DNA from: Bromus sterilis
Taxonomy: Eukaryota > Streptophyta > Magnoliopsida > Poales > Poaceae
Direction of reading: 5' to 3'
Assembly (NCBI GenBank): GCA_950022295.1
Contig: OX465599.1
Span: 282,245,501 to 282,309,500 of the forward strand
DNA: 64,000 bases
Shown here: positions 1 to 9,728 of the stretch, one piece after another
How positions within the stretch are numbered: the stretch's first letter is position 1
Layout: each line of letters starts with the position of its first letter
Position numbers and translations under genes: made by a program
The notes under the pieces: generated by a model
What the model saw: only the letters and a program-made list of their open reading frames with translations
What the model was told of the DNA's origin: nothing
Databases searched by the model: none

Positions 1-1
1 A

Positions 2-334
2 GGGTACGAAGAGGAAGAAGCAGAAGAAGCACTACAGAACGATAAATACACAGCAGACAAAGCACGAGACACAGCCATAACAAGATCTGAAGGATACCAG
101 GACAAGCTGCACACATATCAAAGCAGCCGCATGCGTACCAGAATCTTCAGCAAAGGAGACCTCGTCTTGCGACTGATACAAGAAAAAGTGCAGAAACTCG
201 CCCCACAATGAGAAGGGCCATTCATAATCTCGGAAGTCATCGGAGGCGACACATACAGGTTGAAGAACCCGAAGACCAATGAAGACATGGGAAACCCATG
301 GAAAGTAGAGAACCTACGCTTGTTCTACCCATAG
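2..334 (+). pseudogene. Gypsy pol C-terminal tail (end of integrase), E1
   Basis: This frame matches the last 110 or so residues of E2 pol at 52863-53196 almost residue for residue, including YQDKL, KGDLVLRLIQEKV, RLKNPKT and the terminal NLRLFY. The region follows the integrase core in Tat-lineage elements. A TGA at 209-211 replaces the TGG (Trp) seen at the same place in E2, so the reading frame is broken. It ends at TAG 332-334. The beginning of pol is outside the window. The fragment is non-functional as it stands. Confidence 0.88.
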
Positions 335-426
335 CCCTCCAAACACTACAGCGGCACCGGCAGCAGTACCGATCAGCAACCCATGTAATACCCAAAGAAA
401 TAAAATGGTGTGGCCCAAGCATTATC

Positions 427-960
427 ACCAAAAAGCACTAAGGGGCTCGAGCATAAACTCCCCCCCGAGAGACGTTATCCTCGCTCATGCGACTTTACTT
501 AAAAGCACTCGGTGGCTCGAGCATAAACTCCCCCCGAGAGACGCTATCCTCTCTCATGCGACTTTACTTAAAAGCACTCGGGGACTCGAGCATAAACTCC
601 CCCCGAGAGACGCTAGCCTCGCTCATGCGACTTTAGTTAAAAGCACTCGGGGGCTCGAGCATAAACTCCCCCCGAGAGACGCTATCCTCGCTCATGCGAC
701 TTTAATTAAAAGCACTCGGGGGTTCGAGCATAAAATCCCCCCGAGAGACGCTATCCTCTCTCATGTGACCTTACTTAAAAGCACTCGGGGGCTCGAGCAT
801 AACCCCCCCCCCCGAGAGACGCTATCCTCGCTAAACGCGACTTTACTTAAAAGTACTCGGGAACTCGAGCATAAAATGACCTCCAGAGACGCTACCCCCC
901 GCTCACGCGACCTTATCTGCAAGCACTGGGAAACAAGAACACAAGATCCCCCCAAAGAAC
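427..960. repeat. Tandem array of ~69-bp hairpin units, E1
   Basis: About eight units of about 69 bp follow pol directly. Each unit holds an inverted repeat, CTCGGGGG then a short loop containing CTCGAGCATAAA, then CCCCCCGAG, so each can fold into a GC-rich stem-loop. Units decay toward the right end. E2 has a parallel array at 53284-53790 with the same stem but a different loop and spacer. The long open frame across this array is a product of the repeat period and not a gene. Confidence 0.85.
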
Positions 961-1040
961 CAAGAGTTTTTCACAAGAGAATCGCATCGAAAATGCAAAG
1001 ATCTTTAGTCTTCACCTGATCGCAAACGATCACCTAAAGA

Positions 1041-1218
1041 CTCGGGGGCTACTCCCATCGGGAGCACTGACGCGCACCCGACGAAAAACCCAGAATAAAT
1101 TAAGCAGCCACAAGAAGGGACAGACCAGGTAGACAAAAACTCACAGCCTACAGCTGATTCTACAAATCAAACTTAGCCTCGGGGGCTACTCCCATCGGGA
1201 GCGCTGCCTCGCACCCGA
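1041..1218. repeat. Two copies of the CTCGGGGGCTAC...CCCATCGGGAG motif, E1
   Basis: CTCGGGGGCTAC occurs at 1041-1052 and 1178-1189, each followed by TCCCATCGGGAG and then by a GC-rich stretch reading CACCCGA. The same module is at 53950 in E2. The first twelve bases equal the tract directly before the 3' LTR in both elements (3649-3660 and 56448-56459). Confidence 0.75.
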
Positions 1219-1231
1219 AAGACAACTTCTG

Positions 1232-1500
1232 ATTACAAAGGAGTCAAGGACAATTTCCATTACAAAGGAGTCGAGGACAACTTCTGATTACAAAGGAGTC
1301 AAGGACAATTTCCATTACAAAGGAGTCGAGGACAATTTCAATTACAAAGGAGTCGAGGACAATTTCCATTACAAAGGAGCCGAAGACAGTTTCCTTTACA
1401 AAGGAGTCGAAGACAATTTCCATTACCAAAGAGTCAAACATAGTTTTCCATTACAAAGGAGTCAAAGGACATTTATCACTACAAAAGGACTCGAGCAGCT
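1232..1500. repeat. 27-bp tandem repeat, about 9-10 copies, E1
   Basis: The unit is about 27 bp with the core TTACAAAGGAGTCGAGGACAA, and copies diverge toward 1440-1500. No counterpart is visible in E2, so this array arose after the two subfamilies split. The open frame on the minus strand through it follows from the period being a multiple of three. Confidence 0.85.
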
Positions 1501-1669
1501 ACCAGATGGGTTACAATTATCCCAAGGAATTATGACTTCTACATGTATGCTCATGCTGAGATAATTGGCACTTTCGTACCACAACTTGACGAGCATCACC
1601 ACAGACAAAGTAGCAACTCAGTCCGCGAAGAAGCAAGTCGTCTTCCTCCAGTTCTACAAGGTGACTCGC

Positions 1670-2287
1670 CTACTGACGCAGCCGCTTGACGACCGGCTTG
1701 ACGTCCAGTTCATCTTTAGAACTAGAATAGCAAGAACCATCCGCTGAGGAATCGACCGAAGATGAAGTCACGGGAGAAGCAGGCGAACCACCACTCGACC
1801 CATCGGAACTGTCACTGCTTGTTTCCTCCCAGTATGGGTCCAGACGATTTCCACTGGCATCAAAAGCACGAACGATGAGGGTATCTTCACCATCAAAACG
1901 ACAGCAAAGACTATCCCCATCACGCAAGTTTAGCCGCCGTGAAAACAATCTCCGGCCAACATCTAGGAAAAACAAGAAGGAGCCATCAACAGAAAGCTCA
2001 ACCCAAGCAGGAGGTCGAGCGCACCCCTGAAGCCGAAGCCACAGACCCCTCAGACTAAGCTCAGAAATCATGGAGGCAAATGAGAATGGGAGAGGGATCC
2101 AAGTAGCAGTGCAACTAAGAACGCGCAGAAGAAAATCATAACGCCAAACACCCTCATCCGCACAAGACGAGGAGGGCACCACCGCAGATCCACGACGCCC
2201 ACCACGAGAAGAGCGAGGGGTACGGCCACCGCGACCACGCCGGCCAGGACCTCGGCCAGAAGCACCACCACCCCGTTTGGGAGCCAT
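1670..2287 (-). CDS. Antisense retrotransposon ORF with B3-like domain, E1
   Basis: A 205-residue ORF lies antisense to the element, between pol and the 3' LTR. I chose the ATG at 2287 because the protein then begins MAPKRG exactly as in the E2 copy at 55100. Parts in order: a basic RG-rich start (residues ~4-35), a ~95-residue middle that follows the B3 DNA-binding pattern (DFLLRV, a strand with WVELSV, FSRRLNLRDGDSLCCRF, then VRAFDASG), a Ser/Asp-rich segment, and a C-terminal DVKP..KR.RQ motif resembling a nuclear localisation signal. No stop or frameshift is seen although pol next to it is broken. The role is unknown; DNA binding is inferred from the B3-like pattern, which I judged by eye. 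Extra ORFs in Tat-lineage elements are known as a class. Confidence 0.72.
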   Translation of the reverse strand: MAPKRGGGASGRGPGRRGRGGRTPRSSRGGRRGSAVVPSSSCADEGVWRYDFLLRVLSCTATWIPLPFSFASMISELSLRGLWLRLQGCARPPAWVELSVDGSFLFFLDVGRRLFSRRLNLRDGDSLCCRFDGEDTLIVRAFDASGNRLDPYWEETSSDSSDGSSGGSPASPVTSSSVDSSADGSCYSSSKDELDVKPVVKRLRQ

Positions 2288-2348
2288 AGGAAGAAGAAGA
2301 AGAAAGGGAGAAGAGCGGATGTCCAAGTCCAGGCAATAACGCAGCGGG

Positions 2349-2357
2349 TATTTATAG
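2349..2357 (-). promoter_or_regulatory. TATA box for the antisense ORF, E1
   Basis: On the minus strand this reads CTATAAATA, 62 bp upstream of the ATG at 2287. E2 has CTATAAATT at the same relative place (55165-55173, 65 bp upstream). The conserved site and spacing in otherwise diverged sequence suggest a real minus-strand promoter. Confidence 0.6.
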
Positions 2358-2805
2358 TGAAGCCCAGGGATAAACAAGGAAAAAATACAGAAGCCCAGGA
2401 GGCGCCGTCATTAAATCAAAGACCAAACACGTCGGGCGCTACGAATTCCAAGAAAAGATGCCTTCACACGGTCAACAATATTTAAAGGACGCGTCACATC
2501 TCGCCCGTTTCCCATACACACCTTGGAAATCCAACGGGCACCAGGAAGCGCGACGCCCAAGTCATCATTATGACTAGAAGACGCGACGGATCGAAGACCA
2601 AGAATCATCATAGGTCACCAAATAAGCATGGCAAAGCCTAGCCACACAACATCCCAAGAAGGACGAATCAGGATAAAAACAATTGGAAAACGCAAAATAC
2701 TGGCAAAGGACACCTATCTCTAAGTGCCAAAATATTCCGACTCCAAAATATTTTACTCCCATCGGGAGTATCTTTATGCAAAGAAGAGTAAAAGACCAAA
2801 ATCTT

Positions 2806-3010
2806 GAGAGTTCGGGTGCTCCCTCACCCAGAAGATGAGGATATACTCGAGTAAACCACTCGCACTTACAGAGTTTCGAGTGCTCCCTCACCTCGAAAAC
2901 AAAAGGCGAACATGCACTCGCAGGACTACTTGCATCAGCGGAAACAACACATCTGTGGAGTTCGGGTGCTCCCTCACCTCGAAAACAAAAGGCGCTCGAG
3001 TCACTAGTCG
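2806..3010. repeat. Degenerate repeats with GTGCTCCCTCACC core, E1
   Basis: Three copies of GAGTTCGGGTGCTCCCTCACC, two of them followed by TCGAAAACAAAAGGCG, are separated by diverged spacers containing CTCGAGTAA.CACTCGCA. E2 carries the same motif as a cleaner ~63-bp tandem repeat at 55600-55800. It lies upstream of the antisense promoter as that strand is read. Confidence 0.65.
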
Positions 3011-3648
3011 CAAAAAACTACCCACGTACTTGACGACATTCCGAGCGGATGCTTTCTTACTCGACCCCTCGCCTGAGCACGAATAAGCTCCAAGAGTGAC
3101 TACTAATAGCTCACTTGATTGTTTATTCCGAGTGGGTGCATCGCTAACTAGGCTCCGTGCCTCTATAAAAAACAATTATACCTGCGCTACGACACACTGT
3201 ACCCAAATGCCACGCAAACTTGGCGTGTAGGTAAGACCCCGCTGCGCAGAACGACCGGGCTGGGACTTGCCGCAGAGAGATTTCACTCCCGATCTTTTCC
3301 CTGCGCTCGCATGATAGAAAGAGCCGAGCGGACGCGCTCAGGCTATTCGCTTAGACTGGCAGCAATTGATCCTATAAGACCTGCAATGGCATGACTTTGC
3401 TAGACACCGGTCGTTCCAAGTTCATGTCGAGGGACGTGAGCTTGATTGGGCTACTGCGGTATTTTCCACTAGCGCAATTCACCAAGGCTCGACCAGTCGA
3501 CTCCTTGGGCCCTTTTCAGCTTAGCAATCCCTCGAAACAGGTATTTTCATGACTCAAAACTGCCAGCGACCCGCGGCTATGTCGCGCCTGCAATAATAAA
3601 GCATTGACGAATTCGAGTCCCTGCACGACTCCTCGAGTCCCCCAGGCA

Positions 3649-3660
3649 CTCGGGGGCTAC
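3649..3660 (+). other. Polypurine-like tract before the 3' LTR, E1
   Basis: CTCGGGGGCTAC abuts the LTR start TGACGAG at 3661. E2 has the identical twelve bases directly before its 3' LTR. Its position is that of the plus-strand primer. Confidence 0.65.
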
Positions 3661-4108
3661 TGACGAGGGGGTGACCCCACGACTCCTACGTGTGAGGATA
3701 CCTGGTGTGTATGAAGATAGAAGGCCCGCTGGGAAGCCTCGACAGGCCCACGACTGGCCCAATCAAGACACCGACGTAGGAGTTCGCGGCTGATATGGAA
3801 GGAACGACTTGGCGCACAAGGCAAGACTAGAACTAGGAAATTATCTCCGTAATCTAGTACGCACTTCCCGAGACCTAGCCTAGTATATAAAGGTTGGGAG
3901 GGGAGACGTCTTGATCATCCAATATCCGATCTACTCTTCTATCCTTGCGAGAACTCGCCTTGGCCTCCCTTGTAATCGCCCCCTCACGCAATAATATCAA
4001 GCAGGAAGTGCTTCTCCTGTTAGCCGACGAGTATCGTCCAACCTGTTCCTTCTCTATGACTAACCCAGGGTCCCTGACCATGGGATTTGCCGAGGCCGAT
4101 TCTCGTCA
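3661..4108 (+). repeat. 3' LTR of E1 (448 bp)
   Basis: The LTR starts TGACGAGGGGGTGACCCCACG and ends TTCTCGTCA, like the 434-bp E2 LTRs that start identically and end CCCCGACA. A TATA box (TATATAA, about 3884-3890) precedes a region that matches E2 around CGTCCAACCTG and AGGGTCCCTGACCATGGGA. The U3 part differs strongly from E2. Confidence 0.88.
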
Positions 4109-5098
4109 GTCGCCATGGGGGAATCTCTTGGAGCTCGCTGGATCTGGAGAATGGGGGAAGTGGGGGAGATGGGAGATCAGAGATGACGACCACCACCTCA
4201 TTATATCCAGGCCCACAGGACCCACCTCCCGTGTCGCATCTCCCCTTACGACCCGCCATTACTGTGCCGCACACCCATCTCTCCGTGTACCCGCATGCGC
4301 AATCAATCTTCGTACACATCTGGCGTGACACACCTAGCAACATGCAGTCGGAACGTGACCAGATCACCCACCTGGAGACCCTCGCTGGCGGCGAGCTCCG
4401 CTGTATCGATCAGACTCCCCTTCGCCGTCAGAAGCTCGATTCTCCCCATCTGCGTCGGACCAGGCCAGGAAGGAACCTAGGAGATGACGTAGACGCCACC
4501 GAAAACAGAACCGATGAGAAGAGGCGTTCCATGCGCACCTCCTCTCCCTCCTCATGTCGCTCGTCGTCGCGCTCGCGTCGCACGGCGGCCCGATCGCCTT
4601 CGAGACCGGCGCGATCGCCAACCCTAGTCGTGTCGCCAACCGACATCCTCCTCCTCCTGGCTTTCTGACCTTTTCGGCCTTAATTAGCAACTCACCCCCA
4701 TCTGGTAGAGATGCTATTAGACTGAATACATGAGTGTTGATTTATTGAATATAGACACATGTGCAACGGACGCGGTGTTTGTGCACTCGAGCACACGTGA
4801 GCTCGGAACCGGGATTGGTCCACGACGGCGGAAGGTGAAGCTGGGCCCAGAATTATAAATCGAATACACTAAATTGTTTAATGAGGAAACGATAGAAATA
4901 CGTATTGACGGATAGCTGGGAGGTGGGCCATGACATGGGCGGAGTATGATTCCCGTTCTGATCCGTAGCTCAGATGTAGCATCCCCGTCCTGATCCGTGG
5001 AGCAAGAAGTTAACTTTCTGGGCAGGCAGAGAGTAGTAATTGCTGCAGCGGGGATGTAGGTGCGGTTTTCTCCAAGCTGGCGCCGATGTGGTTATCCA
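4109..5098. other. Non-repetitive GC-rich to mixed region, no gene recognised
   Basis: GC-rich between about 4330 and 4650 with short overlapping open frames on both strands, none of which I recognise. A minus-strand frame at 4364-4690 has a possible splice donor (CAG|GTGGGT near 4370) and could be a 5' exon, but nothing else supports it. 4776-4825 contains CACACGTGAGCTCGG and matches 21918-21967 in inverted orientation. Confidence 0.4.
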
Positions 5099-5101
5099 TT
5101 A

Positions 5102-5392
5102 TAGCATGGTTAATAATATAGCCAACTGCTAGTTATATGATGTTGCCATGTCATCTATAGTCATCACTTATAGTCATTCATACAACAAAGTTAGCTATAA
5201 GATTGGCTATAAGACTAGTAATTTTTATCTTTTTTCTATCTCTCTCTTCATATTTATTGTATTTGCCTAGGGACACGCATATAGCCAGGCTCTTGCATTA
5301 GAGTCCGCTCCCCTTACTTTTTCATGTCTATCTCCTCCACATAAGCAAAAATGCCATGTAAGCGGGCTATAAGCCCACTATTGTACTTGCTC
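5102..5392. mobile_element. MITE with TTA target duplication (Harbinger/Tourist-like), copy 1
   Basis: The element runs from TAGCATGGTTAATAATATAGCC to ATTGTACTTGCTC and is flanked by TTA at 5099-5101 and 5393-5395. It contains the phrases ATGCCATGTCATCTATAG and AAGCCCACTATTGTACTTGC shared with copy 2. TTA duplication is typical of PIF/Harbinger MITEs. No coding capacity. Confidence 0.72.
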
Positions 5393-5395
5393 TTA

Positions 5396-5680
5396 GAGCA
5401 TGATTAATAGTATAGACAGCTGCTGGCTATAAGGAGATGCCATGTCATCTATAGCTAACCTTATAGTCAACAAGTACAATAAGAAGGCTATAAGGAATAC
5501 TACTTTAGCAATATATGACCCACATGTTTATCTCACAAAGTGTCTAGGAGCACGTGTTGCAGCTGGCTACTAATTAGTAGCCCGCTTCTCTTCTCTCTCC
5601 TCTTCTCTCTCTTTCAACTAAGCAACAATATATTATTTTATTCCTTATAGCCCGCCCAGTCAGCTCTATTGTACTTGCTC
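5396..5680. mobile_element. MITE of the same family, copy 2, adjoining copy 1
   Basis: It starts GAGCATGATTAATAGTATAG and ends GTACTTGCTC, with TTA at 5393-5395 and 5681-5683. The left TTA is shared with copy 1, so the two lie head to tail with no other sequence between. Confidence 0.72.
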
Positions 5681-5814
5681 TTAGGGCAGAGGAGCGGGAG
5701 TAAGGAGGCTGTATTTTCCCAAAATCTGGAGGAATCATCGGTGGGCAGATATAAAATTCCTCCCGCAACCGATTTTGAGGTCAGACCTTTTGCATCCGTA
5801 GTTTGAGTAGTTTG

Positions 5815-6085
5815 ATGGTTGGATTTTCTTTTTGTCTCAAGCCTTTGACGGTTGATTTACCGTGTAGATCAGCGGTGTTAGAGGAAGTGAATGAGACCAA
5901 CTTACAAATGGATGCGCTCCATTATCTACAAGGGATTCCACCCTCTCCAACGAAGAATACAGTGAGCTCGAATGTGCAGGTCTATGGCGCTGAGGGGGCG
6001 GCGGATTCGCCGAAGGAAGAACCTCCTCCAGCCTCCGAGCAATTGATTGAGCAGTCGATCCAAGAAAACCTGGATGGGCCCGTAG
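5815..6085 (+). CDS. Possible orphan exon, unrecognised
   Basis: An ATG at 5815 opens a frame of about 90 codons that ends exactly at a consensus donor (CGTAG|GTAAGT, intron from 6086). The protein is hydrophilic and Pro/Glu-rich near its end (IPPSPTKN, EEPPPASEQLIEQ). The composition looks coding, and AT-rich intron-like sequence follows. I recognise no domain and found no following exon. It may be a captured gene fragment or chance. Confidence 0.25.
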
Positions 6086-6583
6086 GTAAGTGAAATTAAA
6101 ATCTCCTGTATATGTGACACATTTAGGGCATTGTGCTGACATACGCTGGGGGAATCTGCTAGAGTGCTAGTGAATAGATGGACAGAGTGATTGAGTTGTT
6201 GGTGGCCTAATAAAATTATTAGATGTATTGCTTAGTTTCATTAGTCTGTACAGTATTAAATCACATGAGTTTTTAGGGAAAATAGCGAGTACGTGTGCAA
6301 AATGATGGTGTTGGGTATGAAGGATTGTGTTTTATTCTCATGAATATGTGCAAGTCGGTGTAGAAAACTGAATATACTTGCTTATTTTTTATACATATGT
6401 CGTTCAATTAGGATAAAGTTTTTCATAGAAATTTTGGCTCGAGATTACATAACTATGTTGTAAAAATGCGAGCAATTCACTAATCTGAATATAGTTTTCA
6501 GTGTCAATCCATTAAAAAGTGCAAAAAGTACATTGACCGTCAAAGAAAAATCAAAATTTGATATCAGTTAAATGGATAACAAA
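6086..6583. other. AT-rich intergenic or intronic sequence
   Basis: No coding signal. 6476-6525 (CACTAATCTGAATATAGTTT...) recurs in direct orientation at 21619-21664. Confidence 0.5.
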
Positions 6584-6943
6584 GGCCCTGTTTGGATCCA
6601 TGGGTTAGAGTTAGAGTTGGTTAGATTGTATCAAACTAACCCCAAAACATCCAAACAGGACGGTTAGAGTTGGTTAGATGCATCTAACCCATCCAAAAAA
6701 TCTAACCCACCTAAGAGGTGCTTATTTGGGTTAGAGTTGGATGAGGCCCACAAAAAGTTACTTTTTCCACCATCTCCACCATACAAAATTCTGAATAAAG
6801 TAGTCAAATGATTGGAATGGTACATTTATTGCCAATCTAACTCCACCATCCAAACACCTCTTTGGTTAGAGTTAGTTTTGGATTAGACTAGAGTTAGAAT
6901 CTAACTCTAACCTCTAACCGAGTTAGAGTATTCAAACAGGGCC
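6584..6943. mobile_element. 360-bp MITE with GGCCCTGTTTGGA termini
   Basis: The left end is GGCCCTGTTTGGA and the right end is TTCAAACAGGGCC, followed inward on both sides by GTTAGAGTTAGA-type repeats in inverted orientation. It is bordered by AAA on each side, a possible 3-bp target duplication. No ORF. This terminus is common among grass MITEs, but the superfamily is left open. Confidence 0.75.
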
Positions 6944-7367
6944 AAAGTCCACTATAAAGTATGTCATGATATATTTGTCTTTATGTTATCACAACTTATT
7001 GATGTGTAACATTCACTATTACTTGGATATGATGTTTTCTACTTGCATATCTCTGTCTAATTCACGGCGGATATGGATACGGAGAATGGCTGCCAGGAGA
7101 TTTTTGTATAGAAATGGCAGCCAGGAGCTTAGCACTGTGGTAGCCAGCTTTACAAGGAACAGAATTTGGAGTGTGCTCCTTCTATATATGTGTTGCTTGG
7201 ATATGCTAAGTATCCATAAATATTCTCATTTCAATAATTAGCCCCGTCGGAAAATGTATTGTACTAGCTTCTATATATTGGCAGGACTGTAATCTGAAGA
7301 TCTAAAGACGTGCCTCTCAACAATGTCCCCGTTCTTTTTTCCCCTTTTGGTCAATCTTTTTTACGTG
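6944..7367. other. Intergenic, no feature seen
   Basis: Mixed-composition sequence with only short open frames and no recognisable motif. Confidence 0.4.
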
Positions 7368-7369
7368 TA

Positions 7370-7545
7370 CTACCTCTGTCCTAAAATATAGTACTCCCTC
7401 CGATTCATAATAAGTATCGCTCATTTCGTACTAAGCTAGTACAAACTTTATACTAGATGAACGATACTTATTATGGATCGGAGGGAGTATCGTTTTTCGA
7501 ACTAAACTAGCTTAAAAACGTTACTACATTATTGAACGGAGGGAG
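7370..7545. mobile_element. Stowaway MITE (outer), interrupted
   Basis: It begins CTACCTCTGTCC after TA (7368-7369) and ends GAACGGAGGGAG before TA (7546-7547), the Stowaway terminus and TA target. It is interrupted by a second Stowaway at 7394-7487. Confidence 0.65.
7394..7487. mobile_element. Stowaway MITE (inner, 94 bp)
   Basis: CTCCCTCCGATTCATAATAAG and its inverse CTTATTATGGATCGGAGGGAG form near-perfect terminal inverted repeats with TA at 7392-7393 and 7488-7489. It sits inside the outer Stowaway. Confidence 0.85.
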
Positions 7546-7547
7546 TA

Positions 7548-8054
7548 CCATTTATTTTTTGAGGATGAATAAGGCTCGGCGGATTTGTTAACCACCCAGA
7601 AGTTGCTCACTTGGATGTGAAGCTGATGCTTCTTTGTCATTTTTTGCTACCATTTCTTCTGTTTAAAATAAATCAAGCCCAGGCAATTTTGCCAATTTGT
7701 TGCAACCATGTCATATCCTCTGCATGCGTGTCAGCAAAGTTGAGGGGTAGCTGTAGATTGAATATTCTGTATTTTAATAATTTGGATGGCTATTGTGCTA
7801 TTTGAAAAGAATGGCGTCTCTCCAACCTGACAGATCATTCATCAAAGGGTGACCTTTCACAGATGTTTCTGTTTATTTAGAAAGTATAGCTTCCATAAAA
7901 AAAGCATAGTTATGATATTTTTCCTAATAAAACTGAGATCAAATGTCATTGCAGTTCAAAACATGTGAAACAATCTTGAATTGTCGTAGTAAGAATTTTT
8001 TCAAACAAATTGTACGATCTCCTTTTCCTTCCTTTAATTAGTTTATTATCCTAC
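7548..8054. other. AT-rich intergenic, no feature seen
   Basis: No coding signal or recognised repeat. Confidence 0.4.
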
Positions 8055-8056
8055 TA

Positions 8057-8148
8057 CTCCCTCCGCCCTTATTTTATGACAAGCATGTTTTTTGAGGTCC
8101 AACTTTGACCTACAAAACATGTGTGGTATGTCACAAATTATACTTCTT
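8057..8148. mobile_element. Stowaway-like fragment
   Basis: It starts TA-CTCCCTCCGCCCTTATTTTATGACAAG, a Stowaway terminus, but no matching right end is clear. A second terminus-like string (TACTTCTTCCGTTCATAA) follows at about 8143, so this looks truncated by another insertion. Confidence 0.45.
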
Positions 8149-8524
8149 CCGTTCATAATTGTGAGCTGAATCGAATGTATATAAACGTGGTTTAGTATTT
8201 ATTCACTTATTTCAGTTTGTATATGTAGTCTGCACTAAAATAGCCCAAACAATTTATATTTATGAAAAAGGAGTACAATATCATTTAATTCATATAGATA
8301 TGTAGCTTCAAACAGTACAAAAATTATAACAAATAATTAATGTATTACTGTTGAAAATCGCGGTGAAAAGTTTTATTATGGAAGATAAGAGCATCATGTA
8401 AATAGGGATAGATGGAGCAACAATGATGCATCTAGGTTCATCCAACCAGTTTAACTCCCTTTATCTAGCTTTACTGTTGATTCTACTCAGAAATTTTATG
8501 ATTATTTTCATAAATACGGATTTT

Positions 8525-8766
8525 GTACCAATGTAAGCGGGTACGGGTCATATCGCCATCGTTCGTTGACGCATCAAGATTCGTGCGTAGAAACGATCGC
8601 TGCTGGAAACCTGCTGAACGCCGCTATTAAAATAAATAAAATCCCTAATCATCTGTCCCTTTTTCCATGTTTGCCGCAGGAATCTCTTTTTGGTGTTGAC
8701 TTCCTGGCTACCTTTCTCATCCATCCTTTCCCGTCCGACCATGCGTGGTTCCCCACCACCGGTCCT
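8525..8766 (-). repeat. Left arm of imperfect inverted repeat flanking the LAG1 exon
   Basis: Read on the minus strand, this arm matches 21277-21530 on the plus strand. Shared blocks are GGTGGTGGGG, GAGATTCCTGCGG, GGAAAAGGGACAG, ATCTTGATGCG, GATATGAC and GTACCCGCT, in the same order. With the CACTA element removed the arms would bracket about 1.7 kb that contains the LAG1 exon. Outer ends and a target duplication could not be fixed by eye. Confidence 0.6.
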
Positions 8767-9728
8767 CTCTCCGTCTCTGCACACCTGTGCCACAACTATT
8801 CTATGCCCAGTGAATATTTGGCAGTAATCATAGGGTATTGCTGAGAAGGTTTGTTTGTAGTCCTTGAGGTATAAAAAGAATAAAAAACAGGTTGAAAAGT
8901 ACGTCAATACTTCATTGCAAAGTTCAGAAGTGGTCCGATTGTTCAATCCAAATTTCATTTCAAAACTACAATGATGGCGCATTTGTGCTGCCAAAATGGG
9001 ATATATGAGTCTCCATTGTAAATTACATTTAAAAAGTCAAACAACGGACGAAACTCGAAAGGACCAATCCATGCGTTCGACCTCCAGATTAATAGAAGAA
9101 AATGGGAAGACATTATCTTCCCAGGGTATCAATCCATATTCATCGACATTCTTCTTATGTTGACGTGACTTGATCCTACAGATAATATTAACTTTCACAG
9201 AGAAGATAGGCAGTGTGTTATTGTTAATCTTGAAATGGTATTACGACAGCGTATCTGACACAAAAATTTTGTTGTTGAACATATCAAGAAAAAACATTGA
9301 TATATAAAACGAAATATTGATTATTAAGTATGATATATCGGAGTAAAATATGCCCAACTGAGCATTGGCACAGAATGCAGCTGCAACACCCACGTCAACC
9401 TTCGATATGTACCCCTAACAAGAGGAAAATGCATCCAAAGATGCAGCTAACTAAGTTGTGCTTAAGGAGAAAGCACGATAGCTAAAACTACATTATCTAA
9501 CTTGTAATCCCACACTTGCAAACAGGGCACAATTTCTTTCTTCTCAACCGTTCGTCTATGTACTGCAAGGTGGAAACAGTTTCATGTCAGAAATGCAACA
9601 CAGTAAACCCGGACTACAAATACCGAAGCAAGAAACTTAGAGGGGATGCTTATCCAGCAACCAACTGGGGCTTAGCACAGACACCCCGGATCCAATGAGA
9701 CAGTAAACCGAAGAGGGGAAGCAGTTTG
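8767..9728. other. Sequence downstream of the broken LAG1 exon, no clear gene
   Basis: In the minus direction this would hold an intron and the second exon of the LAG1 gene, but no recognisable LAG1 exon follows. A minus-strand acceptor-like CTTGCAG near 9565 precedes a short unassigned frame. Confidence 0.4.

Larger units (their letters stand above)
1..4108 (+). mobile_element. Tat-lineage Gypsy LTR retrotransposon E1, 3' part
   Basis: Only the 3' part of the element is in the window: end of pol, a long non-coding stretch with tandem repeats and an antisense ORF, a purine-rich tract and one LTR. It is collinear with E2 at 52860-56893, which has the same order of parts, so the assignment rests on that comparison as well as on the pol tail. 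The 5' LTR, gag and most of pol lie left of the window. The downstream target duplication cannot be checked for the same reason. Non-coding parts differ strongly from E2, so E1 and E2 are different subfamilies and not recent copies of each other. Confidence 0.9.

Noticed and set aside
405..1019. 204-codon plus-strand ORF
   Set aside because: It runs through the 69-bp hairpin array, whose period is a multiple of three; the protein is a repeat artefact.
4364..4690. 108-codon minus-strand ORF with a possible donor
   Set aside because: GC-rich, no recognisable domain, no second exon; not enough for a gene call.
9520..9570. Possible second LAG1 exon after a CTTGCAG acceptor on the minus strand
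   Set aside because: The frame has a short DER..RKK string as LAG1 proteins do, but the rest does not match; chance is more likely.
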